Origin: Streptomyces sp. NBS 14/10
GTDB lineage: Bacteria; Actinomycetota; Actinomycetes; Streptomycetales; Streptomycetaceae
Assembly: GCF_002224125.1 (NCBI RefSeq)
Contig: NZ_NCSM01000007.1
Coordinates: forward strand, 127,839-191,838
Direction of reading: 5' to 3'
Length of the DNA: 64,000 bases
A model generated the notes under the pieces. That model ran no database searches and was not told where the DNA came from. It saw only the letters and a program-made list of their open reading frames with translations. The translations under genes were made by a program, and so were the position numbers. Below, piece after piece: positions 54,237 to 63,426 of the stretch (positions are counted from its first letter, which is position 1; every line of letters begins with the position of its first letter).

Positions 54237-54301
54237 CGGCGGACGACCCCCGCGGCGCGCCCCGGGTCGCCCCGAGGCGCGCCCACCCCGTCACCCCCGT
54301 C

Positions 54302-55222
54302 CTACTTCTTCGTCGAAGCCGCCACCCGCTTCTTCTCCAGCTCCTTCCTCTGGAACGCCGGATCCTTCTTCACCGCGTCCATCCGCAAGGGGGGCCCGAT
54401 CCGCGTCCCCTTCCCCGCGCCGTCGAAGAGCTCGATGAAGTCGTCCGATACCCCGTGGCCCGGGCGCTCGCTCACGATCCAGCGGACGTCGGTGCCCTTC
54501 ACCGGGACTATCTTCGGCCCGACGGTCGAACCGTCCTTCCAGTGGACCACCACGCGCTCCACCTTCGGCGACAGCCACGCCAGGCCCACCGGGCCGGCCT
54601 CGGCGCCGGAGTGCTGATACGAGCCGCCCAGCAGCGTCTCCCCCTTGGCCGGCTTCGGCGACACCCAGTCCGCCATCGTCGTCCGCTGCTTCCCGCCCTC
54701 CGTCACCCGGGTGGAGAACCAGGTCACGCCGATGCGCAGGGTCTTCGGGTACTTCTCCTCCCACTCGCCGTCCAGCAGCGGATACGCGTCCCTCCGGCGC
54801 ATCGCCAGGTCGTACTGGCGGTGCGCCTCCTCCTTCGTCCGCGCGGGCCCGTAGACGGTGACCGAGACCTGCCAGCGCTTCCCGTCGACCTTCCCCTTGC
54901 CCACGACGGTCGTGACCGGGTCCAGCGGGGCCGGCGCCGGTGCCGACGCGGCGGCGGCCGTCGCCGTCCCTCCCTGGCCGGAGTCGCCGAACTGCCCGAG
55001 GCCCACCCCTCCGGCCACCAGCACCGCCGTGACCGCCAGCGCGGTGGCCCCCACCCGGCGGCGCGCCCGGCGCCGGCGGCCGGCGCGGACCACGTCCGGG
55101 TAGGGCGCGGGGCCGATGGTCACCTCGTCCGCGATCGTGCCCAGCCGATCCGTCAGTTCACCTGCTCCCCGCTCCGGATCCCCCGCGTACTCGGGCTCCG
55201 CGTACCACGACTCCCTGTTCAT
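54302..55222 (-). CDS. membrane-anchored protein coupled to a sigma factor (anti-sigma-like, CU044_5270-type)
   Basis: This 306-residue protein has a cytoplasmic N-terminus of about 55 residues (with LTDRLGTIADEVTIGPAPYPDVVRAGRRRRARRR), one membrane helix near 58-77 and an extracellular domain of about 210 residues. The start overlaps the stop of the SigE-family sigma gene as ATGA. Topology and coupling fit a regulator of that sigma factor, though no zinc-binding anti-sigma motif is present. It is convergent with the DesR-like gene. Confidence 0.7.
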   Translation of the reverse strand: MNRESWYAEPEYAGDPERGAGELTDRLGTIADEVTIGPAPYPDVVRAGRRRRARRRVGATALAVTAVLVAGGVGLGQFGDSGQGGTATAAAASAPAPAPLDPVTTVVGKGKVDGKRWQVSVTVYGPARTKEEAHRQYDLAMRRRDAYPLLDGEWEEKYPKTLRIGVTWFSTRVTEGGKQRTTMADWVSPKPAKGETLLGGSYQHSGAEAGPVGLAWLSPKVERVVVHWKDGSTVGPKIVPVKGTDVRWIVSERPGHGVSDDFIELFDGAGKGTRIGPPLRMDAVKKDPAFQRKELEKKRVAASTKK

Positions 55223-55758
55223 CGCACCTCCCCGTGACCCGCGGTCACGTCTTCGCGCGCCAGCGCGGCCCGCAGCTTCGCCAGCCCCTTCGCCGCCTGA
55301 CTCTTGACCGTTCCGACCGAGCAGCCCATGGCGACCGCCACCTGTGACTCGCTGAGGTCCTCCCAGTACCGCAGCACCACGGCCTGACGCTGCCGGGGCG
55401 GGAGCCCGGCCAGGGCGTGGCGCAGCATCTCCCGGTCGTCGGCCAGGGTGATCCGGTCCCGGTCGGGCGTCTGCCAGCCGTCGGTGTCGCCCGGGGAGAG
55501 GGTCAGGAGCTCCTTCAGCTTTCTGCGGTGCCGCCGCGCGTGCTCGTTGACGAGGACGCGGCGTACGTAGGCGTCCGGCTCGTCCGCGGCGCGGACCCGT
55601 CGCCATGCGACATAGACCCGGACCAGTGCCGACTGGACCAGGTCCTCGGCCGTGTGCTGCTCACCGCAGAGCAGATACGCGGTGCGCACCAGCCGCGGCC
55701 ATCGCGTGGTGACGAACTCCCGGAACTCCTCGTCCCGGTTCGCCGTCGTGTCCCCCAT
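55219..55758 (-). CDS. SigE-family ECF RNA polymerase sigma factor
   Basis: This 179-residue sigma factor has region 2 with FREFVTTRWPRLVRTAYLLCGEQHTAEDLVQSALVRVYVAW and region 4 with ALAGLPPRQRQAVVLRYWEDLSESQVAVAMGCSVGTVKSQAAKGLAKLR. This is the actinobacterial SigE-like (TIGR02983) class. The ATG at 55758 follows GGAGG; a GTG two codons earlier is less well placed. It is coupled with a downstream membrane protein that probably modulates it. Confidence 0.9.
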   Translation of the reverse strand: MGDTTANRDEEFREFVTTRWPRLVRTAYLLCGEQHTAEDLVQSALVRVYVAWRRVRAADEPDAYVRRVLVNEHARRHRRKLKELLTLSPGDTDGWQTPDRDRITLADDREMLRHALAGLPPRQRQAVVLRYWEDLSESQVAVAMGCSVGTVKSQAAKGLAKLRAALAREDVTAGHGEVR

Positions 55759-55840
55759 GGGCACCTCCTCGACCTACGGAGTCCATGGAGGCGGCGAACC
55801 GTTGCCCGGCCGCGGAAGAATTCTCAGGCGCGGCGGTTTC

Positions 55841-57295
55841 TCAGGCGCGGCGGCGTGGGAGGGCCACAGCCATCAGGACCACGGCGGCCGCGATGATGCC
55901 CGAGGCGACGGTGAACGCATGACTGTAACCGGCCGCCAGCGCCACCGGACCCGGCCCGTCCCCGCCGCCGTCACCGCCGCCCTCGGTGGCGGAGATGCGC
56001 TCGGCGGCGACCGTGGTCAGCACGGTCAGGCCGAGCGCGCCGCCGATCTGGCGGCTGGTGTTGACCAGGCCCGCCACCAGCCCGGCCTCGGACGGCTCGG
56101 CGCCCGAGGTGGCGGCCGTGGCCAGCGGGGTCATCATCAGGCCGGAGCCCAGCGACATGACGATCGCGGGGCCCAGGACCGTACCGGCGAAGGTGCCGTC
56201 GGCGTCCATCCGGCTCTGCCAGGCGTAGCCGGCGACGGCCAGGATCCCGCCGGTCATCGCCAGCGCCTTGCCGCTGAACACCGCCATCAGCCGGGGCGCG
56301 AGCTTGGAGCCGAGGACGATGGACAGGGTGTGCGGGAGGAAGGCGAGTCCGGCCTCGATGGGGCTGAAGTGCAGCACGTTCTGCAGGTAAAGGGACATGA
56401 AGTACCACATCGCGAACATGCCGCCGCCGCACACCAGCATCACCGCGTTCGCCGCCCAGACCGTTCTGATCCGGAACAGCCCGAGCGGCATCAGCGGGGC
56501 CCGGGTGCGGGCCTCGACGGCGACGAAGACGCCGAGCAGCGCCAGGCCGCCGAGCAGCGGTACGAGCGAGGCGGCGGCGGCCCAGCCGTGCCGCTCGGTC
56601 TGCACGATGCCGTACGCGAGCGACGAGACCCCCGCCGTGACGAGGACCGCGCCCGGTACGTCGAGCCGGCGCCCGGCCGGCGCCCGGCTCTCGGCCAGCC
56701 ACACCGCCGCGGCGACCAGCACCAGCGCGCCCACGGGCACATTGACCAGCAGCACCCAGCGCCAGGAGAGATAGTCGGTGAGCAGCCCGCCGACCAGCCC
56801 GCCCGCGGCGCCGCCGCCCGCGCCGACCGCCGTCCAGGTGCCGATGGCCCGGCTGCGGGCCGCGCCGCCCGGGAAGGTGGTGGTGAGGATGGTGAGGGTG
56901 GCCGGGGAGAGCACGGCCGCGCCCAGGCCCTGGGCGGCCCGGGCGGCGACCAGTTGCCAGGGCTCCCGGGCGAGCCCGCCCGCCAGGCTGGCGGCGGTGA
57001 ACAGGCCGAGGCCGACGAGGAAGGCGCGCTTGCGCCCGAAGAGATCGGCGACCCGGCCGCCGAGCAGCAGGAATCCGGCGAAGGTGAGCGCGTAGGCGTT
57101 GACCACCCACTGCAGGGCGGTCTCGCCTAGCCCGAGGTCCGTACGCATCGACGGCAGCGCGACATTGACCACGGACACATCGAGGACGACCAGGAACTGG
57201 CCCGCGCACGCGGCCAGGAGCACCGCCCAGGCCGGTGGGGTGACGCGTGCCGCTGCGGACGAGTGACCTGTGGTGGAGGGGGTGTGGGCGGGCAT
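55841..57295 (-). CDS. MFS drug-resistance transporter, DHA2 (EmrB/QacA) family
   Basis: This 484-residue protein has 14 predicted helices. Motif A-like GRVADLFGRKRAFLVGL follows helix 2, LDVSVVNVALPSM marks helix 1 (motif D1), and the antiporter motif C region reads GTWTAVGAGGGAAGGLVGG. It should export drugs or a metabolite by proton antiport. Start MPAHTPSTTG is chosen; an in-frame ATG at 57331-57329 lies inside a dyad operator and would add twelve unlikely residues. No dedicated regulator gene is adjacent. Confidence 0.88.
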   Translation of the reverse strand: MPAHTPSTTGHSSAAARVTPPAWAVLLAACAGQFLVVLDVSVVNVALPSMRTDLGLGETALQWVVNAYALTFAGFLLLGGRVADLFGRKRAFLVGLGLFTAASLAGGLAREPWQLVAARAAQGLGAAVLSPATLTILTTTFPGGAARSRAIGTWTAVGAGGGAAGGLVGGLLTDYLSWRWVLLVNVPVGALVLVAAAVWLAESRAPAGRRLDVPGAVLVTAGVSSLAYGIVQTERHGWAAAASLVPLLGGLALLGVFVAVEARTRAPLMPLGLFRIRTVWAANAVMLVCGGGMFAMWYFMSLYLQNVLHFSPIEAGLAFLPHTLSIVLGSKLAPRLMAVFSGKALAMTGGILAVAGYAWQSRMDADGTFAGTVLGPAIVMSLGSGLMMTPLATAATSGAEPSEAGLVAGLVNTSRQIGGALGLTVLTTVAAERISATEGGGDGGGDGPGPVALAAGYSHAFTVASGIIAAAVVLMAVALPRRRA

Positions 57296-57318
57296 GGCCG
57301 TGATGCTGGCACCGAGCC

Positions 57319-57331
57319 ATGCACAGTGCAT
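57319..57331. promoter_or_regulatory. ATGCAC-A-GTGCAT palindrome in the MFS promoter
   Basis: A perfect 13-bp dyad, 24 bp upstream of the MFS start and next to an AT-rich TACGACAAAAATACGAT segment on the minus strand that could hold the -10 element. It is a typical position for a repressor operator. Confidence 0.5.
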
Positions 57332-57421
57332 CGTATTTTTGTCGTACCTATGCAGGTCGTTGGGCGTAGGGCTCGCACGGCAGGCGCATCTGCGCGGGCA
57401 CAAGCCGGGGCACGCGTCTGC

Positions 57422-59854
57422 TTACGCCGGGTCGCGCGGCAGCCCCAGCATCCGCTCCGCGACGACGTTCAGCTGCACCTGCGTCGTACCACCCGCGATG
57501 GTCAGACAGCGGGACATCAGAAAGCCGTGCAGCGCCCGCTCCCCCGCGCCCTCGCGCACCGCGCCCGCCGGGCCCAGCAGCTCCAGGGCCAGCTCGGCGA
57601 CCTTCTGCTGGTGCGCGGTCTGGATCAGCTTGCGGACGCTCGCCCCTGCCCCCGGCTCCACACCGGACACCTGCCGCAAGGTCGTGCGCAGTCCCAGGCA
57701 GGCCAACGCGTGCGCCTCGGCCATCAGCGCTCCGACCCGCTCCCGCACCCAGTCGTCGGCGCCGGACTCGTCGTCGTTGTCGTCGTCGTTGTCGGCGTCG
57801 GCCGTGCGCGCGATCAGGGCCTCCAGGCCGGTGTCGAAGGTCAGCTGGTCGGCCATGTGCACGCGTTCGTTGCCGAGCGTGTTGCGGGCCACCGCCCAGC
57901 CGCCGTCCACCTCGCCCACCACCGCGTCGTGCGGCAGCAGGACGTCGTCCAGATAGACCTCGTTGAACAGCGCCTCCCCGGTGATCTCCCGCAGCGGACG
58001 GATGTCGATCCCGGCGGTCCGCTCCATGTCGACGAGGAAGTAGGTGAGCCCCTTGTGCTTGGGCGCCCGCGGGTTCGTACGGGCCAGCAGGATGCCGTGG
58101 TGCGCCCGCCGCGCCCCCGACGTCCACACCTTCTGCCCGCTGACCCGCCACCCCTCCTCCGTCCGCTCGGCCTTCGTGCGCAGCGCCGCCAGGTCGGACC
58201 CCGCCTCCGGCTCGGAGAACAGCTGGCACCAGCGCAGTTCGCCGCGGAGCGTCGGCAGCAGATAGCGCTCCCGCTGCTCCGGCGTCCCGTACGCGATCAG
58301 CGAAGGTACGACCCAGGTGGCGACCCCCAGATCGCTGAGGACCACCCCCGCGTCGGCCAGCTCCCGCTGCACCGCGAGCTGTTGTACGGGGCCGGCGCCG
58401 AGCCCGTACGGGGGCGGCAGATGCGGGGCGGCGTGGCCGGTGGGCGCGAGGGCGCGGCGGGCGGCGGCGGGGTCAAGACCGCGCGCCGCCTCGATCGCGG
58501 CCCGCGCCCGCGTCCGGTGCCGCTCGTACTCCCGGCGGACCTCCCCCTCGGCCGGAAGCTCCAGCCGCAGCTCACGCCGCGCGCCCGCGGCGGCGAGCCG
58601 GGCGGCCCGCAGCCGCTGCGCGCCGCCCGCGCCGAGCAGGGCGCGGGCGGCGGTCGCGCGGCGGAGGTGGAGGTGGGCGTCGTGCTCCCAGGTGAAGCCG
58701 ATGCCGCCGAGAATCTGGACGCAGTCCTTGGCGCAGCTGTGGGCGGCGTCGAGGGCGGTGGCGGCGGCGAGCGCGGCGGTCAGGGCGAGCGGGTTCCGCT
58801 GCGCGTGTGTGGCGGGCTCGGCGCATGCCTCAGGCTCGGCGCGTGTGGCCGGCCGCGCGCATGTTGCGGGCCGCGCGCGTGTCGCAGGCTGCGCGCGTGT
58901 CGGCGGCTCGTCACCCGTCGGCGCTTCCTCGCCCGCTGCCGACTCCTCGCGCGCCGCCGGTTCCTCGCTCGCCGCGCGGGCCGCGTCCCAGGTCAGGGCG
59001 CGTGCCTGCTCGACGCGTACGAGCATGTCGGCGCACAGGTGCTTGACGGCCTGGAACTGGCCGATGGGCCGCCCGAACTGCTCGCGCGTCTTGGCGTGCG
59101 CCACCGCGGTGTCCAGGGCCCACGCCGCCGTCCCGCACGCCTCGGCCGCGAAGAGCACCGCGGCCAGGTCCCGCACCAGCCCCGGGTCCACGGCGAGCGC
59201 CCGGTCGGCGGGAACGGCCGTACGCAAGGCCCTCACCTCGGCCGTGGGGCGGGTCGGGTCGGCGCTGTCGTGGGCGCGGATCTCCAGGTCGCGGGCGTCG
59301 ACGGCGAACCAGGCCGTACCGCCGTCGGCGGTCGTGGCGGCCAGGACGACGAGGTCGGCGTCGGCCGCGCCGAGCACCGGCGGCGCGCATCCGTCCAGCA
59401 CCCAGACCCGCGCCGGGTCGCCCGGCACCGGGTCGGTCAGTACCGCGGGGCCCGGCGCCGCGGGGGTGGCGGTGAGCGACCCGGCGCCCAGGGCGACCGC
59501 GCCGATGCGCGTACCCCCGGCGAGCGCGGCGGTCAACTCGCCCTGCCCCGCCCGCGCCAGCACCGCCGAGGCCAGTACGGTCGGCAGATACGGCCCGGGG
59601 AGCACCGCCCGCCCGGTCTCCTCCAGGACGACGGCGAGGTCGGACAGCCCGCCGCCGCCCCCTCCGTACGCCTCCGGCAGATGCGGCCCGAGCAGCCCCT
59701 GCGCGGCCAGCCCGTCCCAGTAGGCGGGCCGCCCCGCACCGCCCGCGGGGGCGTCCAGCAGCTTGCGCACCTCCTCGGGTGGCACGGCCCGAGCGGCCCA
59801 CCCCCGCACCGCGCGCGCCAGTTCCCGCTGGTCTTCCGTGATGGCGATGCCCAT
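57422..59854 (-). CDS. acyl-CoA dehydrogenase with two fused ACAD domains
   Basis: This 810-residue protein holds two complete acyl-CoA dehydrogenase-type domains. The first (1 to about 430) has LPEAYGGGGGGLSDLAVVLEETGRAVLPGP, AKTREQFGRPIGQFQAVKHLCADM and CVQILGGIGFTWEHDAHLHLRR. The second (about 470-810) has CQLFSEPEAGSDLAALRTKAE, VSGQKVWTSGARRAHHGILLART and IAGGTTQVQLNVVAERMLGLPRD. Fusions like this replace the heterotetrameric ACADs used on steroid side chains (FadE34-like). An insert of about 55 low-complexity residues (TRAQPATRARPAT-like) interrupts the first domain. The shared CTGAC-N5-GTCAG dyad links it to the maoC operon. Confidence 0.87.
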   Translation of the reverse strand: MGIAITEDQRELARAVRGWAARAVPPEEVRKLLDAPAGGAGRPAYWDGLAAQGLLGPHLPEAYGGGGGGLSDLAVVLEETGRAVLPGPYLPTVLASAVLARAGQGELTAALAGGTRIGAVALGAGSLTATPAAPGPAVLTDPVPGDPARVWVLDGCAPPVLGAADADLVVLAATTADGGTAWFAVDARDLEIRAHDSADPTRPTAEVRALRTAVPADRALAVDPGLVRDLAAVLFAAEACGTAAWALDTAVAHAKTREQFGRPIGQFQAVKHLCADMLVRVEQARALTWDAARAASEEPAAREESAAGEEAPTGDEPPTRAQPATRARPATCARPATRAEPEACAEPATHAQRNPLALTAALAAATALDAAHSCAKDCVQILGGIGFTWEHDAHLHLRRATAARALLGAGGAQRLRAARLAAAGARRELRLELPAEGEVRREYERHRTRARAAIEAARGLDPAAARRALAPTGHAAPHLPPPYGLGAGPVQQLAVQRELADAGVVLSDLGVATWVVPSLIAYGTPEQRERYLLPTLRGELRWCQLFSEPEAGSDLAALRTKAERTEEGWRVSGQKVWTSGARRAHHGILLARTNPRAPKHKGLTYFLVDMERTAGIDIRPLREITGEALFNEVYLDDVLLPHDAVVGEVDGGWAVARNTLGNERVHMADQLTFDTGLEALIARTADADNDDDNDDESGADDWVRERVGALMAEAHALACLGLRTTLRQVSGVEPGAGASVRKLIQTAHQQKVAELALELLGPAGAVREGAGERALHGFLMSRCLTIAGGTTQVQLNVVAERMLGLPRDPA

Positions 59855-59902
59855 GAAACGCCTCTCTCGGATCTCGGAGCTCTCGGCCCTGCCCGCATCC
59901 AA

Positions 59903-59919
59903 TCTGACGGATAGTCAGA
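59903..59919. promoter_or_regulatory. CTGAC-N5-GTCAG operator, copy 2
   Basis: TCTGAC-GGATA-GTCAGA, a perfect 6+5+6 dyad 49 bp before the double ACAD start. Same arms as the copy at 52243-52257. Confidence 0.6.
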
Positions 59920-59958
59920 AAACAGGGAAGACCGGCGCCCGCTGGAGAGCGACGCGGC

Positions 59959-60381
59959 TCAGGTCCCCGACTCGTCCCCGGTGTCCACGCCGTCGGTGGC
60001 GGTGGAGGCGGCGGTGGCAGGCTCCGCCAGCCAGGGCATCCGGCGGACGAGAATCCCGCGGAGCCTGGTGAGCGACGCGATCCGCTCATCCAGCTCGGCC
60101 ACCCGCTGCGCGCCGACGCCATAGCCGTCGGCGCAGGTCGGCGAGTATGTGAACACCTCGGGCAGGTTGTCGTCGAGGTAGGCCACGAAGGACTTCACGT
60201 CCTCGACGGTGAACCCGGAGGCCAGCAGGTCACGGATGTTGCGGACCCGGGTCACCGCGCCCGGCCCGTACACGCGGTAGCCGTTGCCCGTGCGCTCGGA
60301 CTCCAGCAGCCCCTGCGCCTCGTAGTAGCGCAGGGCGCGGGTCGTGGCCCCCGTCCGCGCCGCCAGTTCGCCGATCAGCAT
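59959..60381 (-). CDS. MerR-family regulator
   Basis: This 140-residue regulator has the N-terminal winged helix MLIGELAARTGATTRALRYYEAQGLLESERTGNGYRVYGP and the coiled-coil dimerisation part (VAELDERIASLTRLRGILVRRM). A Cys in SPTCADGYG may sense, but no metal-binding pattern is clear. Start 60381 is chosen because GGAGG is eight bases upstream; the ATG at 60387 is too close. It lies 55 bp after the oxidoreductase gene on the same strand, and that gene has a MerR-type promoter, so autoregulation of a two-gene operon is likely. Confidence 0.88.
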   Translation of the reverse strand: MLIGELAARTGATTRALRYYEAQGLLESERTGNGYRVYGPGAVTRVRNIRDLLASGFTVEDVKSFVAYLDDNLPEVFTYSPTCADGYGVGAQRVAELDERIASLTRLRGILVRRMPWLAEPATAASTATDGVDTGDESGT

Positions 60382-60436
60382 CGCCATCGCCTCCGCACCC
60401 ACCCTAGGCGGCCCGATCTCCGGGTATTCACCGAGG

Positions 60437-61483
60437 TCAACTCGCCAGCCGGACCACGGTCTTCCCGGTGTACGCACCGCCGACCAGGTCCAGAAGCGTG
60501 CGCGGCGCCTCGGCCAGTCCGTCGATCACCGTCTCGTCGTGAACGATCGCCCCGTCGCGCAGCCAGGCGCGGAACCGCGGGCCGAACTCCGCGGCGCGCT
60601 CCAGGTGATCGCCCAGCGTGAAGCCGCGGATGGTCAGCCGCTTGCCGAGCACGGCGAGCAGATCGCCGGGCCCGTCGTCGGGGCGGGCCGTGCGCTGCCG
60701 GTTGAGGGCTCCGCAGACGGCGATGCGGCCGTGTACGTTCATGACCTCGATCGCGGCGCGCAGCTGCTCGCCGCCCACGTTGTCGAAGTAGACATCGATG
60801 CCGTCCGGGGCCGCTTCGCGCAGCCGGTCGACGACCGGGCCGTCGTGGTAGTCGAACGCCGCGTCGAAACCGAGCTTCCCGGTCAGATGCGCGACCTTCT
60901 CGGGTGACCCGGCACTCCCGATCACCCGGGCCGCGCCCTTGAGCCGGGCGATCTGCCCGGCCATGCTCCCGGTGGCCCCGGCCGCGCTGGAGACGAAGAC
61001 GGTGTCGCCGGGGCGCAGCCGCGCGACGTCCATGAGCCCGACGTAGGCGACCAGCCCGAAGCTCAGGTGGGTGGAGGGGGTCGGATAGGCGTCCTTGTCG
61101 ACCCGGCGGTACGCCCCGGCCGGGGCCAGGGCGTACTCCCGCCAGCCCATCCGGTGCACCACCAGGTCACCCTCGCCCAGGGACGGGTCCGCCGAGGCGA
61201 CCACCTCGCCGACGGCGTCCCCGTACATCACCTCGCCGATCTCGTAGCGCGGCATCGGCAGGCCGGACTCGCCGGTCATCAACATGAGCATGCCGGGGTC
61301 GAGCGACATGAAGAGATTGCGGACCAGCACCTGGCCCGGCGCCGGATCGGGAACGGCCACCTCGGCGAGGTCGAAGTCACCGAGCGCGGGAACCCCGTCG
61401 GGACGGGCGGCGAGCCGGACCTCCAGCCCTGTGCGGGGTGCACGGCGGGAGGGGGCGTACTCGGATTTCGAAGTTGTGATCAT
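60437..61483 (-). CDS. NADP-dependent medium-chain reductase (LTB4DH/CurA-like)
   Basis: This 348-residue zinc-independent MDR has VRNLFMSLDPGMLMLM, the cofactor region VFVSSAAGATGSMAGQIARLKGAARVIGSAGS and DVYFDNVGGEQLRAAIEVM. The family reduces the double bond of alpha,beta-unsaturated aldehydes and ketones, often for detoxification. The ATG at 61483 lies close to the deduced transcription start, so the message may be nearly leaderless. It is followed by the MerR gene. Confidence 0.88.
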   Translation of the reverse strand: MITTSKSEYAPSRRAPRTGLEVRLAARPDGVPALGDFDLAEVAVPDPAPGQVLVRNLFMSLDPGMLMLMTGESGLPMPRYEIGEVMYGDAVGEVVASADPSLGEGDLVVHRMGWREYALAPAGAYRRVDKDAYPTPSTHLSFGLVAYVGLMDVARLRPGDTVFVSSAAGATGSMAGQIARLKGAARVIGSAGSPEKVAHLTGKLGFDAAFDYHDGPVVDRLREAAPDGIDVYFDNVGGEQLRAAIEVMNVHGRIAVCGALNRQRTARPDDGPGDLLAVLGKRLTIRGFTLGDHLERAAEFGPRFRAWLRDGAIVHDETVIDGLAEAPRTLLDLVGGAYTGKTVVRLAS

Positions 61484-61492
61484 GTCGGCGAC

Positions 61493-62263
<771 letters not shown>

Positions 62264-62349
62264 CGCGCCCCGCTGATCCCCCTGCCCCAGCGCGACCGCC
62301 CACCGGACCCGCCCGCGACCGCCACTGCCGCACGGCTACCATCGCCCGA

Positions 62350-63261
62350 GTGTCGAACGGAAGCTTTCGCCCAAGCCCCGGCCGCCGCAGCGGCAACCTG
62401 GCGGTTGTGCTGACCGCCCTGGTGCCCGCCTGTCTCGCCGGATGGCTGATCTGGGATTCCATGGGCGACCCGAAGAGCGGCGGCGGCACCAGCTCCCTGC
62501 CGACCGCCGACAGCACCTCGATCGCCCCGCCCGTGAGCGGTGGCCCGTCGAGCGGGACCACCAGTCATCCGAAGGACGACTCCGGCCGGCCGCTCACCGG
62601 CAAGGTCGTGGTCATCGACCCCGGCCACAATCCACACAACCGCGATCACCCCTCCGCGATCGCCCGCAGTGTCGACATCGGTACGACGAAGAAGGAGTGC
62701 GACACCACGGGCACGGCCACCAACTCCGGCTATTCCGAGGCGTCCTTCACCCTCGACGTCTCACGCCGTGTGCGCACCCTGCTCCAAGACCGGGGCGCCA
62801 AGGTCGTCTTCACCCAGAACGGCGACCGGGCGTACGGGCCGTGCGTGGACGAGCGGGCGGAGATCGGCAACAAGGCGCACGCCGACGCGGCCGTCTCCGT
62901 GCACGCGGACGGCGCGGCGGCCGGGCAGCGCGGCTTCCATGTCATCCTGCCCGGCTCCGTACGCGGCGGCAGGGCCGACACCTCGGCGATCACCGGCCCG
63001 TCCCACCGCCTCGGCACCCGGCTGGTCACGGAATTCAGCGAGGCGACCGGAGCGAAGCCCGCCAACTACATCGGCGACGGCACCGGTCTGAAGGTGCGCG
63101 ATGACCTCGGCGGACTCAACCTCTCGACGGTTCCGAAGGTGTTCATCGAGTGTGGCAATATGCGTGACTCGAAGGACGCCGCACAACTGACCGACGCGGC
63201 GTGGCGGGAGCGCGCCGCACGGGGGATCGCACAGGGCATTACGGACTTCTTGAACCGATAA
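62350..63261 (+). CDS. N-acetylmuramoyl-L-alanine amidase (Amidase_3)
   Basis: This 303-residue protein has an N-terminal membrane anchor (residues 15-37, LAVVLTALVPACLAGWLIW), a Ser/Thr/Gly-rich linker and the Amidase_3 domain from VVVIDPGHNPHNRD to GIAQGITDFL. Zinc ligands include His in DPGHN and VSVHADG, and the catalytic Glu lies in KVFIECGNMRD. It cleaves the bond between muramic acid and the peptide stem outside the cell. A GTG start is used. Two cysteines (KKECDTTG and YGPCVDE) may pair. Confidence 0.9.
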   Translation: MSNGSFRPSPGRRSGNLAVVLTALVPACLAGWLIWDSMGDPKSGGGTSSLPTADSTSIAPPVSGGPSSGTTSHPKDDSGRPLTGKVVVIDPGHNPHNRDHPSAIARSVDIGTTKKECDTTGTATNSGYSEASFTLDVSRRVRTLLQDRGAKVVFTQNGDRAYGPCVDERAEIGNKAHADAAVSVHADGAAAGQRGFHVILPGSVRGGRADTSAITGPSHRLGTRLVTEFSEATGAKPANYIGDGTGLKVRDDLGGLNLSTVPKVFIECGNMRDSKDAAQLTDAAWRERAARGIAQGITDFLNR

Positions 63262-63426
63262 CGCAACAACTCCCCGAACAGCAGGTCACGACCGGGACAC
63301 CGATCGGACACCCCTGCTCTTCGGCGAGAGATTCACCCGTACGATGGGGCACCACCCCCGACGCCTTCGCGCCACGCGCGCGGCGATTGCCGTCCGTACC
63401 GACGAAACCAACAAAGGACCCCTACG

